From NCBI GenBank assembly GCA_026874595.1, contig JAPPUL010000079.1, forward strand, positions 1,233,001-1,297,000: a DNA stretch of 64,000 bases, in the 5' to 3' direction. This stretch comes from Sipunculus nudus. Taxonomy: Eukaryota; Annelida; Sipuncula; Golfingiida; Sipunculidae. The translations under genes and the position numbers were made by a program. The notes below the pieces were generated by a model. That model was given only the letters and a program-made list of their open reading frames with translations, was not told the origin of the DNA and made no database searches. Of the stretch, positions 35,761 through 45,137 are shown piece by piece (the stretch's first letter is position 1; every line of letters begins with the position of its first letter).

Positions 35761-36741
35761 TTATTTAAGGCGATAAAAAGTCTTATTATTGAAAGAACTT
35801 GAGACTAACAAATCATCGTTAACAGCAGACTTAATAATAGAGTCCAAAGAGGTCCTACTAAAGCGTTTATCGAATATGGCATAAATATCGTCTTTGGTAG
35901 AAGGGCGAGTACCAAGTAAAGTGAACAAATCTGTTCGAATGTTTTCCATATTAGAATTATCAAGCATATTGGATTTAGGATGTTGCTTATAGGTATTAGA
36001 GTTTAGGGGAATGCTTTGCTGCTTAATTGACTTAATAATATCATCAAATTCTTGCTGTAAAACTTCTACTTTATCGTCGTCAATAGGCATATATTTTGAA
36101 AAAGCAGGAGGACGATATATTGTATTAATCTGAACGGCATCGGGTTTAATGTATCGAGTAGCGTTTTTAAGCTTATTAATTTCTTCTTTTGAGTCATTTA
36201 CGTTTTTAACGAATAATATTTCTAGGGTAAGGTTTTTGTGGAATTGCTTTCTAAGCTCAAAGATACCGTCAACGAGTAAATCTGGCGTAATAGATTTAAA
36301 AGGGAGGTTAATTTTCTTGTAGACGTTATAAGAAATGGCATCAAGGGAAGGGATAATAATATCGGCGTCCATAAGGTCGTTGCGTACATATTTATCATGT
36401 AGTAAGGAAGCGTTAGTAAGTACAACTAAAGGGATTTGGTGATATGTTTTTTTAATGGTCTTGATAATATATTTCAGTTGAGAATGAAGGGTGGGCTCAC
36501 CTTTGCCAGCGATAGTAATACAGTCAATAGAGTTTATTGAGTTATGCTTGAAAAAGCGTTTTAATTCGTCAAAGATGAGAATAGGGTTTACATAAGGCTT
36601 TCGTTGAATGGTAAGTGATTTAGTTTTCTGTATTTCGCAATAAACGCAGTTAAAAGAACAAATTTTGTCTCCGATGGGGTCAATCCCAAGAGAACGTTTA
36701 AGACGTCTTGAATTAACAGGTCCGAAAATATATTTAAACAT
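35761..36741 (-). CDS. Radical SAM protein with winged-helix tail
   Basis: An iron-sulfur S-adenosylmethionine radical enzyme. CSFNCVYCEIQ near residue 30 is the cluster motif. The N-terminal YIFGPVNSRRLKRSLGID is characteristic of the Tyw1-like/YtfF-type radical SAM group. ITIAGKGEPTLHSQL (GGE-like) and VLTNASLL follow. After the barrel (to about residue 235) a C-terminal domain of about 80 residues (TDLFTLLGTRPSTKDDIYAI) resembles a small winged helix. ATG 36741 is preferred over a TTG five codons upstream because the family starts with FKYIFGPVNSRR. The reaction is unknown. It is a single gene with G-poor coding strand. Confidence 0.88.
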   Translation of the reverse strand: MFKYIFGPVNSRRLKRSLGIDPIGDKICSFNCVYCEIQKTKSLTIQRKPYVNPILIFDELKRFFKHNSINSIDCITIAGKGEPTLHSQLKYIIKTIKKTYHQIPLVVLTNASLLHDKYVRNDLMDADIIIPSLDAISYNVYKKINLPFKSITPDLLVDGIFELRKQFHKNLTLEILFVKNVNDSKEEINKLKNATRYIKPDAVQINTIYRPPAFSKYMPIDDDKVEVLQQEFDDIIKSIKQQSIPLNSNTYKQHPKSNMLDNSNMENIRTDLFTLLGTRPSTKDDIYAIFDKRFSRTSLDSIIKSAVNDDLLVSSSFNNKTFYRLK

Positions 36742-36926
36742 AAAAAAGCCAATCAATAGTTAAATAGTAAAATAAAGCATCTAAAGCTAAACAAGAGCTT
36801 AAGAAGCAACAAAAAGCAATTAATAGTTTAATCGCCCAAATATAAAAGATAATGTAACGGTGCAAGAAAGGCGAGAAAGTAAGGCGAGATTGGAATATAT
36901 AAAAGGTTTATGGAACTTAAGAGTAA

Positions 36927-37460
36927 TTATTTTTGTGAAGTTTTACCCTTAGGTTTTTTAATTTTGTTAGAAGATATAAGGGTTTTAGTAATTTTGGATT
37001 CAACAGTATTGTCTTTATTTTTGAAGTTTACGTCTTTAATCTCCTCAACGACTTTATTAATATCATTAAGTTGATATTTAGGGTCATTTATTTTATCTAA
37101 TAAAGCCATACAAGTATGTGTAAAATTGGAAGGGACAACAAAGAAGCGAGTACGTTTTTTAGTAATTTGGTTATTGCCGACATTCTTCTGAGTATTTTTC
37201 TTATAAAAGTTGTGTTTAAAATACTCTTGCAGGTCGTGAGTAGATTTAAATGTGCGTTTAATGTCCTGATAAGAAAGCATAATAAGGATTTTGTTTTGTG
37301 GGATAGAGAAACTAGGATTAACTTTAGCTTTAACGGAGATATTCGAACTACTGATAGCATCAAAGATGACAATAACATCCTGCTCATAAGCCTCGGTCAT
37401 GTTAAGAAGACAAGCAATTTCTTTATCTGAAATCCAACTCCATGAGAGTTTTTTCTTCAC
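36927..37460 (-). CDS. Hypothetical protein, 177 aa
   Basis: GTG 37460 is selected by an exact GGAGG six bases upstream, a strong sign of a real gene. The product begins with a helical N-terminus (LSWSWISDKEIACLLNM), then a strand-rich segment (VIVIFDAISSSNISVKAKV, then LIMLSYQDIKRTF) and a Lys/Asn-rich tail. No family is recognised and no signal peptide is seen. It may be a small cytoplasmic protein with a degenerate fold domain and disordered C-terminus. Confidence 0.6.
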   Translation of the reverse strand: MKKKLSWSWISDKEIACLLNMTEAYEQDVIVIFDAISSSNISVKAKVNPSFSIPQNKILIMLSYQDIKRTFKSTHDLQEYFKHNFYKKNTQKNVGNNQITKKRTRFFVVPSNFTHTCMALLDKINDPKYQLNDINKVVEEIKDVNFKNKDNTVESKITKTLISSNKIKKPKGKTSQK

Positions 37461-37673
37461 CAGTGCCTCCTAATGATTCTATAAATCTATAGAAGATATA
37501 ACACCCAGATTAAAAAAAAGAGCAATAAAAAAATAGAGTATCCGAGGTGATAAAAAGGTTGATAAAAGAGGTTTATAGTATAAAAAGAGTAAGTTAATCA
37601 AGAAATATATAATTAATAAAGAATAAGTAACTAATGGGAAAGCTAAAAGTTAGCGAGAAATTATAATATATGA

Positions 37674-37790
37674 TTATAAATATAATCGTTTAGTGGGATT
37701 AAATTAAGGGATTAAATTAAGGGATTAAAAGAATAGAATAAGAATAGAATAAGAATGAATAAGAATGAATAAGAATAGAATAAAGAGTAA
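37674..37790. repeat. Clustered short tandem repeats before the amidase gene
   Basis: In the 333-bp spacer between the divergent 177-aa gene and the amidase gene, tandem copies of GGGATTAAATTAA (three) are followed by repeated GAATAAGAATA-type units (about six). No ORF or RNA gene is seen in the spacer. Confidence 0.75.
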
Positions 37791-37793
37791 AAG

Positions 37794-38564
37794 ATGGTAT
37801 TTGGCAAAGACTGTAAAAGGGAAATAAAGGGGCGTGATATATCATTAGAGCGTAAAAAGCTACTATCGAAGAGGAATGCGCTTATCTTTATGCTTATAAG
37901 CGGGTTTTCGGTATTAATATCTTATATTCTGGGTATAAGAGATGATTCTGCTGATGGTAATGTAGGAGGGGCTGGGGGTGGGGGTGGAGGAGGGAACAAA
38001 TTGGGTAAAGTTGGTATGGGAAGGGAGGGTGTAACGGGAGGAGCTGGGCTGGGGGTTGGTGTAGAAAGAGGGGTTAAAATAGAAGAGAGTGATTATAGTA
38101 AGCTATCTGGCTGGAGGTATATAATAATACATCACAGTGCAATAGATATAGGAGATAAGGAGCGGTATAAGAAATATCACAAAACAAAATATAAGAGTGG
38201 GGGTTTATTGTATCACTTTGTAATAGGGAATGGATATGGCGATGGGACAGCGGATGGGAAGATAGAAGTTAGTGCAGCTTGGCGTCATCAAAAGCGAGGA
38301 GGACACGTATCAGATCCTTATTATAATAAACATAGTATAGGGATAGTGCTTGTTGGAAATTTCAATAAGAACAAACCGACTAAGCGCCAGCTTATAGCGC
38401 TTAGGGTGTTGGTGCAATATTTAATGGGAAAATTCAAGATAGACTCTAAAAACGTATTAATGCACAAAGAGGTTACAGCAACAGAGTGCCCAGGAGTATT
38501 CTTCCCGAAGCAAGCGTTTATGAGAGAGATCCGCAACATATCGGTAATAAGCCGTTCTAACTAG
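37794..38564 (+). CDS. N-acetylmuramoyl-L-alanine amidase (Amidase_2/PGRP type)
   Basis: A zinc amidase that cleaves the lactyl-Ala bond of peptidoglycan. The zinc histidines are visible in YIIIHHSAIDIG and in LMHKEVTATECPG. YHFVIGNGYGDGTADG and HSIGIVLVGNFNK are further PGRP/Amidase_2 signatures. An N-terminal membrane helix (ALIFMLISGFSVLISYIL) anchors it in the inner membrane, and a Gly-rich linker of about 45 residues (GGAGGGGGGGNK and more) leads to the domain at about residue 100. The linker is repetitive at DNA level. No cell-division gene is adjacent. It is a likely cell-wall turnover enzyme. Confidence 0.9.
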   Translation: MVFGKDCKREIKGRDISLERKKLLSKRNALIFMLISGFSVLISYILGIRDDSADGNVGGAGGGGGGGNKLGKVGMGREGVTGGAGLGVGVERGVKIEESDYSKLSGWRYIIIHHSAIDIGDKERYKKYHKTKYKSGGLLYHFVIGNGYGDGTADGKIEVSAAWRHQKRGGHVSDPYYNKHSIGIVLVGNFNKNKPTKRQLIALRVLVQYLMGKFKIDSKNVLMHKEVTATECPGVFFPKQAFMREIRNISVISRSN

Positions 38565-38646
38565 AGCAAAGTGTTTAAAAGAAGGTGTTTTAAGCACTTT
38601 GAAGTACAAATCATAAGCCTCAAAAAAGAAAGTAATACCAGACAAA

Positions 38647-38677
38647 ATAAAAGCGCTAAGAAAAAGCGCTAAGAAAA
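38647..38677. repeat. 14-bp tandem repeat before fetA-like gene
   Basis: AAAAGCGCTAAGAA occurs twice in tandem just upstream of the ribosome site GAGGGTAAC of the ABC gene. Confidence 0.7.
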
Positions 38678-38687
38678 AGAGGGTAAC

Positions 38688-39374
38688 GTGAGCAAAGGTG
38701 ATATAGAAGATCTAGAAGATATAATATTGGAGGTAGAGGGCTTAAGTTTTGGTTATGAGGGTAGTACTTTTGGGGGTGAACTTTTAAAAGAAATAAGTTT
38801 TAATTTACGTAAAGGAGAGGTAATAGGGATAGTGGGCAAATCGGGAGTAGGGAAGTCTACATTGCTTAAGCTATTAAACCGTCTTTTAGAGTATAAGAGA
38901 GGGAAGATAAAGTATCATGGAGAAGAGATAAGGGAGCTAAATCCGCTTAAACTAAGGCGACAAATATTGTACTTACAGCAATACCCCTGGATGTTAGAAG
39001 GGGATGTTGAGGCTAATCTGCAGATATCGAATAAAGGAGAAGAGGTCGGAATATCTCTAATGGAATGGAGTTTATTAGAAGTGGGGTTAGGAGTTAGTTA
39101 TTTAAATAAGGACATAATGAGCTTATCAGGGGGAGAACGACATAGGGTAGGGCTTGCACGGCTTTTGCTGGTAAAGGGGGTAGAGATATTACTTTTGGAT
39201 GAGCCAACGGGTTCATTAGATAAAGAGACAATAAATGTTCTAACAAAAAGCTTAAGAAGATATATAGAGGAGCGAGGGGGTTCAATAATCGTAACAACCC
39301 ATCGACTAGATTTTGCAAAAGAGCTAATGTCAAAAACATATGAAATTAAGGAAGGACATTTGATAAAGGCTTGA
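38688..39374 (+). CDS. fetA: ABC transporter ATP-binding protein (FetA-like)
   Basis: ATPase subunit of a predicted metal (iron) exporter. Walker A is GIVGKSGVGKSTLLKLL near residue 50, the signature is LSGGERHRVGLA, and Walker B is ILLLDEPTGSLD. The Q-loop is ILYLQQYPWMLEG. At 228 residues it is a bare nucleotide-binding domain. GTG 38688 follows GAGGGTAAC. The FetB-type permease gene lies 83 bp downstream on the same strand, giving the FetAB pair that in E. coli exports iron and protects against peroxide stress. Confidence 0.88.
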   Translation: MSKGDIEDLEDIILEVEGLSFGYEGSTFGGELLKEISFNLRKGEVIGIVGKSGVGKSTLLKLLNRLLEYKRGKIKYHGEEIRELNPLKLRRQILYLQQYPWMLEGDVEANLQISNKGEEVGISLMEWSLLEVGLGVSYLNKDIMSLSGGERHRVGLARLLLVKGVEILLLDEPTGSLDKETINVLTKSLRRYIEERGGSIIVTTHRLDFAKELMSKTYEIKEGHLIKA

Positions 39375-39457
39375 AATAGGTTTAGTTATTTTGGAAAGGG
39401 GAAGAGGAGGCAAGGGAGAAAGGATAAAAAGCTGAGATAAAAAGCTGAGATAAAAAG

Positions 39458-40279
39458 ATGAGTGATATATTAGATATAGATTGGTTTCGACTTAGTTTTG
39501 GGAGTGTATTTGTGTTGCTGCTGGTATTAATTTCATTAATAGAAAGGTTGAAGCTGGAGCGACAAATACTGTTTGGAGTATTTAGGGCGACAATCCAGTT
39601 AACGTTGATGGGATATATAATAGAGGGAATAATAAGGGCAGAAAGTCCATATGTGCTTAGTGGGATATTTTTGCTTATGTGCCTAATAGGGGGGAATACG
39701 ATAGTACGGCGACTTGGGATAAAAGGTAGTTACTGGCAGGGGGTACTTGCGCTTAGTCTAACATCATTGTTTATAACATTATGGACAACGCAACTAATAA
39801 TAAGCCTAACGCCGTGGCACAACGCAAGATACATGTTGCCGTTGCTCGGGATGGTTTTGGCAAATGGAGTAAATGGAGTAACATTAGGAGGGGAGAGGTA
39901 TCGTTCTGAGATGAAGATTCGAAGAGAAGAGGTAGAACTATTTTTGTCATTAGGCTATCATAGTATAGAAGCAGTAGAAAAGATAAGACGCAAAGCCTTC
40001 ATAACAGCCCTAACGCCTTCTCTAAATAACTTAGCATTAATAGGAATAGTGCATTTACCGGGAATAATGACGGGTCAAATCATGGCGGGAGTAAATCCTT
40101 TACTTGCAATAAAGTATCAGATAGTAATAGTTTTGAGTATAGTGTTTAGTAATGGAGTTGCGACGTACATATTTTTAAAGTTCCTGCAAAGATATTACTT
40201 TACAAAGCATAATCAGCTGCGCTACGATCGCCTATTAAACAACAATAAAACTAATGGAGAAAATAAAAGAAAAGCATAA
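39458..40279 (+). CDS. fetB: FetB-type iron exporter permease (UPF0014)
   Basis: A membrane permease of about seven helices paired with the preceding ATPase. Family signatures are RQILFGVFRATIQLTLMGY, PLLGMVLANGVNGVTLGGER and IVHLPGIMTGQIMAGVNP. The 273 residues match the family. The spacer before it contains copies of a 13-bp ATAAAAAGCTGAG unit. The last 58 bp overlap a convergent small membrane protein gene. Confidence 0.9.
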   Translation: MSDILDIDWFRLSFGSVFVLLLVLISLIERLKLERQILFGVFRATIQLTLMGYIIEGIIRAESPYVLSGIFLLMCLIGGNTIVRRLGIKGSYWQGVLALSLTSLFITLWTTQLIISLTPWHNARYMLPLLGMVLANGVNGVTLGGERYRSEMKIRREEVELFLSLGYHSIEAVEKIRRKAFITALTPSLNNLALIGIVHLPGIMTGQIMAGVNPLLAIKYQIVIVLSIVFSNGVATYIFLKFLQRYYFTKHNQLRYDRLLNNNKTNGENKRKA

Positions 40280-40599
40280 CCTATAAAAGTTATATAGAAA
40301 TTGGTTAAATTAGGATAAATGGGAAAGACAATAAGAATGTCAAGAATCAGGTTAAGAATTAAGGTGTTTGATGAGAGTAGGAATATGTTTTTAAATATAA
40401 GTTGTTTTTTAATAAGTTGTAAGAAGCTAAAGCATGCAATGATATAGATAGAAAATGACGCAATGAAAGCCAGCTTAAAAATATTATTTTGTAACAAGAT
40501 TTCATATTCAAAGAAATGAAATAAAATAAGAGCACCTAAAAACCCAACAATCCAAACGCAAAGAGCAAAAGAAGTAGAAAGTAATATAAATTTGAACAT
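40222..40599 (-). CDS. Small four-helix membrane protein
   Basis: The 125-residue product is almost entirely hydrophobic, with about four helices (for example FALCVWIVGFLGALILFHFF and ILDILIVFPIYPNLTNF). It overlaps the 3' end of fetB by 58 bp in the convergent direction. The membrane-protein-like pattern supports a true gene, but in AT-rich DNA a shadow of T-rich sequence cannot be excluded. No family is recognised. Confidence 0.45.
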   Translation of the reverse strand: MFKFILLSTSFALCVWIVGFLGALILFHFFEYEILLQNNIFKLAFIASFSIYIIACFSFLQLIKKQLIFKNIFLLSSNTLILNLILDILIVFPIYPNLTNFYITFIGYAFLLFSPLVLLLFNRRS

Positions 40600-40615
40600 A
40601 GCTTAAAGCTATTAA

Positions 40616-40700
40616 AAAAAAGACGCTAAAAAAAAAAGACACTAAAAAAAAAGACACTAAAATAAAGAAGACACTAAAATAAAGAAGACACTAATAAAGA
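40616..40700. repeat. Imperfect tandem repeats (AAAGACACTAAAA type)
   Basis: Five near copies of a 17-20-bp unit with AAGACACTAAAA lie between the divergent small membrane protein and the exported HEAT-like protein gene. Confidence 0.75.
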
Positions 40701-40714
40701 ATTAAATTTAAAAG

Positions 40715-41683
40715 ATGATAAAATCAATTCAAAAGGCAGCAATAGTTCTCCTACTTTTTAGCCAAGGCATAATATCACAAAGCGATCTAGAAAAAGAACG
40801 AGCTTTAGAAAGGTCAAATAAAATGATATTATATAAGCTACAAAGTGCAGATGAGGAGGTTTTGCAATATATAACATATAATCGTCTTGAGCAATTCAGT
40901 CAATACGTAATGAGTTTACGAGAAACGTTGTCCTTAAGAGGTTTTAGCGTAGCAGAGATATTATATGGTTCTGAGAAAGGGGCAGGACAATATAATGTGG
41001 TAAAGGGGGTATTGGGGGGGCTTTTGAATCGCGATCCGAAGGTAAGATTATATTGTAGTCGACTTTTGTTAAAACTGGGGATAAAGCGCAGGTGGGTAGA
41101 AATAAGTATCCAAAGGGCACTAGATCCTGAAGGGTTTAGTCGGGAGACAGTAGATAGACTTTACAGTTATAAAGATATATATGGCTTTGGGCATCGTGAG
41201 AACTTAAAATACGCCTTACCCCGAGTTTTAGAAGTAGGCAGACAACTTATATTACTGTTACCGAAGGAAGGAGATGTAGTTAGAGGAGGTTTTGATAAGA
41301 AAGGGATATTTTTTGAATGGACGACTTTATACGATGCCAAGACATATGATTTTTATATAGGCGACATGTTGTATTACAGCGGAACGGAATCATTTGTTTA
41401 TATGAAGAGTTTGTCTTTACGGGGCAGTGTGGAATGGAGGGTGGTTGCAAGAGGAGAAACAGGTAATTATCTTACAACTAAAAGCAGCAGTTTTTTATAC
41501 ACTAAAAAGCCAAACCCCATACAATCAGATTCTAAAGCATTGCCTAAAAAGGGAAAAGACCCTTCAGGAGGAGAAGTAGACGAAGCAGCACAAAGGCAAG
41601 AAAGGGGCTTAGAAAGGCAAGAAGTGCAAGAAGAAGAAGGACAAGAAGAAGTGCTTGATTTTGATTTATCTGAGTTTAAGTAG
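40715..41683 (+). CDS. Exported protein with HEAT-like and beta-sandwich regions
   Basis: The 322-residue product starts with a signal peptide (KAAIVLLLFSQGIISQSD). Residues about 30-150 are helical and look like HEAT/ARM-type repeats (LGGLLNRDPKVRLYCSRLLL). About residues 190-270 read like an Fn3-type sandwich (IFFEWTTLYDAKTYDFYIGD, VEWRVVARGETG). The C-terminal 50 residues are low-complexity and acidic, with QE repeats. The pattern resembles periplasmic proteins that bind partners rather than enzymes. No family is claimed. A five-base repeat (GCGTTAAGTTTAAGTA) follows the stop. Confidence 0.6.
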   Translation: MIKSIQKAAIVLLLFSQGIISQSDLEKERALERSNKMILYKLQSADEEVLQYITYNRLEQFSQYVMSLRETLSLRGFSVAEILYGSEKGAGQYNVVKGVLGGLLNRDPKVRLYCSRLLLKLGIKRRWVEISIQRALDPEGFSRETVDRLYSYKDIYGFGHRENLKYALPRVLEVGRQLILLLPKEGDVVRGGFDKKGIFFEWTTLYDAKTYDFYIGDMLYYSGTESFVYMKSLSLRGSVEWRVVARGETGNYLTTKSSSFLYTKKPNPIQSDSKALPKKGKDPSGGEVDEAAQRQERGLERQEVQEEEGQEEVLDFDLSEFK

Positions 41684-41850
41684 CGTTAAGTTTAAGTAGC
41701 GTTAATAAGCATGTGTGTCATTGTTATTGTCCCTGTTACAAGCCGCTATATAGCCGCATCCGAAGACATTATTTAGTCCTTGCAGTCGCTAAGCTATATA
41801 GCCATATTTGTCCCTTGTTGCCCACAGTGCGAATTAAATATTTTGACAGC

Positions 41851-42381
41851 TTATATTCTTATAGAATGCGACTTTTTATGAATTATCTTATTGTTTCTAA
41901 AGTCGTTAACGAGTAAGGTTTTGTTCTTAACATTATATTTGTATGAAGCTTTAAGGACATTGCCATTATTATTTGTAACTCTTGTAAGAAGGATTTTGTA
42001 GCCATCATTTTTATACTTGTAGCTAACAGAATGAAACTTTCCGTTTATGAGCGATGAGCTTGTATATGAGATAGCAGTAAACCCTTTGACAGAACCATTT
42101 CTAATGGCATTGTCTATATTTATAAGGAATCCTTTACTAATATCGTGCTTAATAAAGTCTGGAGTTGCAAAAAACTCTTTTTCGAAGCTATCAAAGCCAA
42201 TATTCTTATATATCAAGTTGATATGTTTTTGATGCTGTTTTAGTAGGAAAAACAGTTCATCCTGAATATTTTTAAACTGCCTTTCATGAGTTTTTTGGTC
42301 AGCAAAGGAAAATGAAACAGTTAAAATAAGAGTTAAAATAAGAGTTAAAAATGTGTTTAAACTTCTGGTAAGTGCCCTCAT
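41851..42381 (-). CDS. Exported protein of unknown function
   Basis: GGAGG five bases before the ATG at 42381 fixes the start. The 176 residues open with a signal peptide (SLNTFLTLILTLILTVSFSFA, cut after AFADQ-like SFADQ). The core LTLILTLILT is itself a tandem repeat at DNA level (GTTAAAATAAGA units). The mature part has an N-terminal helical segment (FKNIQDELFFLLKQHQKHI) and a C-terminal beta-rich part (ISYTSSSLINGKFHSVSYKY, KILLTRVTNNNGNVLKASYK). It looks periplasmic. No family is recognised. Confidence 0.62.
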   Translation of the reverse strand: MRALTRSLNTFLTLILTLILTVSFSFADQKTHERQFKNIQDELFFLLKQHQKHINLIYKNIGFDSFEKEFFATPDFIKHDISKGFLINIDNAIRNGSVKGFTAISYTSSSLINGKFHSVSYKYKNDGYKILLTRVTNNNGNVLKASYKYNVKNKTLLVNDFRNNKIIHKKSHSIRI

Positions 42382-42464
42382 AAGTCCTCCAATGTTAAAG
42401 TAGTATTTTATAAAAAAAATAATATAGCGATGAGGATTTGTCTAGCGGATAATTTCGGTATTTT

Positions 42465-42929
42465 TTAGTAATTTTTTAGTAAAGCAAGAATATTATTTAG
42501 TTCGACGATAATCTGTTTACGTTTAGAATTGTCAAGTTTTTGGTATTTAATGTCCTCAGCGTTGTGTATTAAATCTTTTTGATCTGATAAATTCTTTGTA
42601 ATTTTTGAATTATCTTTAAACGAAATAGTATTTTGTGAATAAGTTTCGTTTTTTGGTTTAGTACTCTCATAATCTTTTATACTGCTTTTTTGCATAAAAG
42701 AAGTAAGTTGTATTCGGGCACCTGAGACGGTAAACTTTTGTTCGTATAGAAGGGCTTTTATGGTATTTATAATATGAATATCTTTTTTAGAGTATAACCT
42801 TCTGCCTTTAGGTGATTTTTTGGGGGCAAGTTCATTAAATTCCTTTTCCCAAAATCTAAGTACATGTTCTTTAAGGTTTACAATTTGACTTGCCTGTCCG
42901 ATTGTAAAGTACTCATTATCTTTCCTCAT
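42465..42929 (-). CDS. MerR-family transcriptional regulator
   Basis: The N-terminal domain is a MerR winged helix: YFTIGQASQIVNLKEHVLRF, WEKEFNELAPKKSPKGRRLY and SKKDIHIINTIKALLYE. It lacks an obvious effector domain. The rest (residues 85-154) is Lys/Ser/Asn-rich with a short final helix (VELNNILALLKNY). This layout is common in the small MerR-like regulators of delta-proteobacterial and spirochaetal type. ATG 42929 follows GGATAGC. It sits just downstream of the frameshifted large gene on the same strand. Confidence 0.85.
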   Translation of the reverse strand: MRKDNEYFTIGQASQIVNLKEHVLRFWEKEFNELAPKKSPKGRRLYSKKDIHIINTIKALLYEQKFTVSGARIQLTSFMQKSSIKDYESTKPKNETYSQNTISFKDNSKITKNLSDQKDLIHNAEDIKYQKLDNSKRKQIIVELNNILALLKNY

Positions 42930-43071
42930 CAAGCTATCCTTTAATTAGCAAGCATATATTTAGAACAAAGTAACCGGTCTTTGTTTTTCTTTAAAATCTG
43001 CTTTATACAATTTATCTATAATAAAGATTATATTGAAATAAAGAATATATTGAATATAAATTGTTAAATTG

Positions 43072-44968
43072 TTAAGCCATTCTATTATAAATGCGTTGTA
43101 AAGCCTCTACCTCCTCCTCAAAAGTATCAATTTTATCTAACTTTTCTAAAATATCCTTGTGTCTAAATAAAAGTATAAACTCAGTTGCAAACTGTATTAG
43201 GAGTAGATACGTATCTTTTATTGTCTTATTATTAAGATAATAGTTTAAACTAACAGTAGCATCAGGATAAGGTATTGTTTTATCATAAACATTACCTTCT
43301 GCTACAAGTTTTATTCTTTCGTTTCTTGACATATTTTTAAACTCTTGTTCCTGCAAGTAATTTTTGAAAAGGCGTTTTGCGATTTCATAAAAAGTTTTAG
43401 AAGTTTTAATGATTAGTAAAAAGAGTTTATTAGTTTTATCATGCTCATATTTTTGTTTTTTGTTATGTTCTTTGTTTTTTGTTATGTTTTGCCTTTCTAA
43501 ATAGAGATTAAAATCATTAAAAGTTGGTGTTTGGTTTAGATTTTTGGATATGGTATCTTCAAGTTTTTTGTGAGTAAAGACAATGCTTTCAAAAAGCTGT
43601 TGCATGTCGTATGGGAAAAGATGCTCGTTTACGGTTTTAGAATCTTTAGTTTTGACTTTGACATTATTTAAAGTGATGTTTCCAAAGACATGTAAATACT
43701 CGCCAATGACAAGGGTAGTAAAAGCGGCTAGGTTGGATAAGTCCTCTATAAACTCTGCTTCATCAACTTCATGGTGCCTTTTTTTATATATAAAATCTTT
43801 TATAAGCTGAAAGTTTGGATTTCTCCAGTTTGGTTTAATAATTTCTTTAACTTTTTTTAAATATTTAAGATCTTCTTCTTGAGCACTTATAAAATTATTT
43901 AGTTTAATGATATAATTATTTATAAGTTTTAATGTCTTCTCATCAGCCGTATAAGTGGTTTTACTAAAAGCTTTAATATTATATTTAGAATAAAGATATG
44001 ACTTTTTTATATGCTTCTTTATATCTACAAGCTCAATAGCATGAAATAAAGTAACTAAAGTTCTTAGAGCTTTTCCGGGCAGTATAACGTCTTCATAATT
44101 GTATTCTTTATCATATTCTTTATCATATTCTTTATCAAATGCTTTGTCTAAACTATCCTGCTTTTGATGTTTTTCTATACTTTGTTTTAAAATGGGTTTA
44201 AAACTTTTGTATACAATTTCATCAATAATGTTTTTGTAATAGTCTTTGAAAGTTAAGGTCAAACACGCAATTCTTAAAGTTTTGAGTTCTTTAATAATTG
44301 TCTTTAGAGGACGGGTCTTTTTTTTATTTAAAATAAATGAATACTCTTTAATAAAGCGATTTAGTTCAAATAGGAGGTTAAACTCTTCTTTTTCTAGGGT
44401 ATGAAAGTAATTTGTTAAAATGTTATTAGTAAGTTTAAATGTTGGTTCAAGCAGGTTTTTAATTTCGCTTAATTTAGTTTTAATAAAAGGTTCATTTAGG
44501 GTTATCCGTGGGGGGAAGTATTTTACAATTATGAGATTATTTTTAGAGCCGAAGGCTTTGATTTTCTGATAGTTGTATAGGGTAGGAAAGAGTTTTTGAA
44601 AGATGGTTTTGGAAGATTTTTTAGTTTTTTTGGGAGGAGATTTTGCCTTTGGATATTTTTTAGAGCCGAAGGTATAGGTGATTTTTTCATGTTGTTTAGT
44701 TTGTTGAGTTATTTTTTTTGTTGATTTAACTTTTGAGCTTATTTTTGGTTGTTTTAAGGCATGTTTTTGTTTTAATGTTATCTGCTTACCTATATCATCT
44801 AAAAGTTCTATTTTACGTATTTTGTCAGCGTCAGTTAATGTTTTATGAGAGAGTATGTTATTAATTTGTCGTTCTTGCCAAGCGGGACGTTTTTTTTTGT
44901 AATAGTGCAGCTAGTTTTTGATAGGTTTGTGATTTTGCTTGTAAATGTTCGTTATGTTTTTTATTCAT
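43072..44968 (-). pseudogene. Large unknown protein gene with a one-base frameshift in a poly-A run
   Basis: From ATG 44966-44968 the frame runs 26 codons (MNKKHNEHLQ...) to a run of nine A on the coding strand (T at 44890-44898 on plus). There it shifts and meets a stop soon after. Removing one A joins it to an open frame that continues to 43072, giving about 631 residues. In the joined protein the segment after the run reads KRPAWQERQINNILSH, and a Lys-rich linker with YTFGSKKYPKAK follows. The long second half starts near LTLTFKDYYKN and contains DKEYDKEYDKEY repeats. No family is recognised. Sequencing error, phase variation or decay are all possible. The second half alone (43072-44262) also stays open as a 396-residue TTG-started frame. 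Confidence 0.7.
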
Positions 44969-45137
44969 AAACTAAAACTTAGTATAGATTTAGAAAATAA
45001 GAAAGAGCGATAATTATGCAAAAGGCATAAAAGCAAGGTAATTTATTATTTTCCATTTAATTTATTAATGGAACACTTTTCTAAGATATATTTGTATTAT
45101 TAGACGTAAATTTATAATAAATGAGGATAGGCTTAAT

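Noticed and set aside
41713-41916. 67-codon ORF with many Cys and Tyr
   Set aside because: Poor start context, unusual composition and 3' overlap with the well-supported exported gene at 41851; likely chance.
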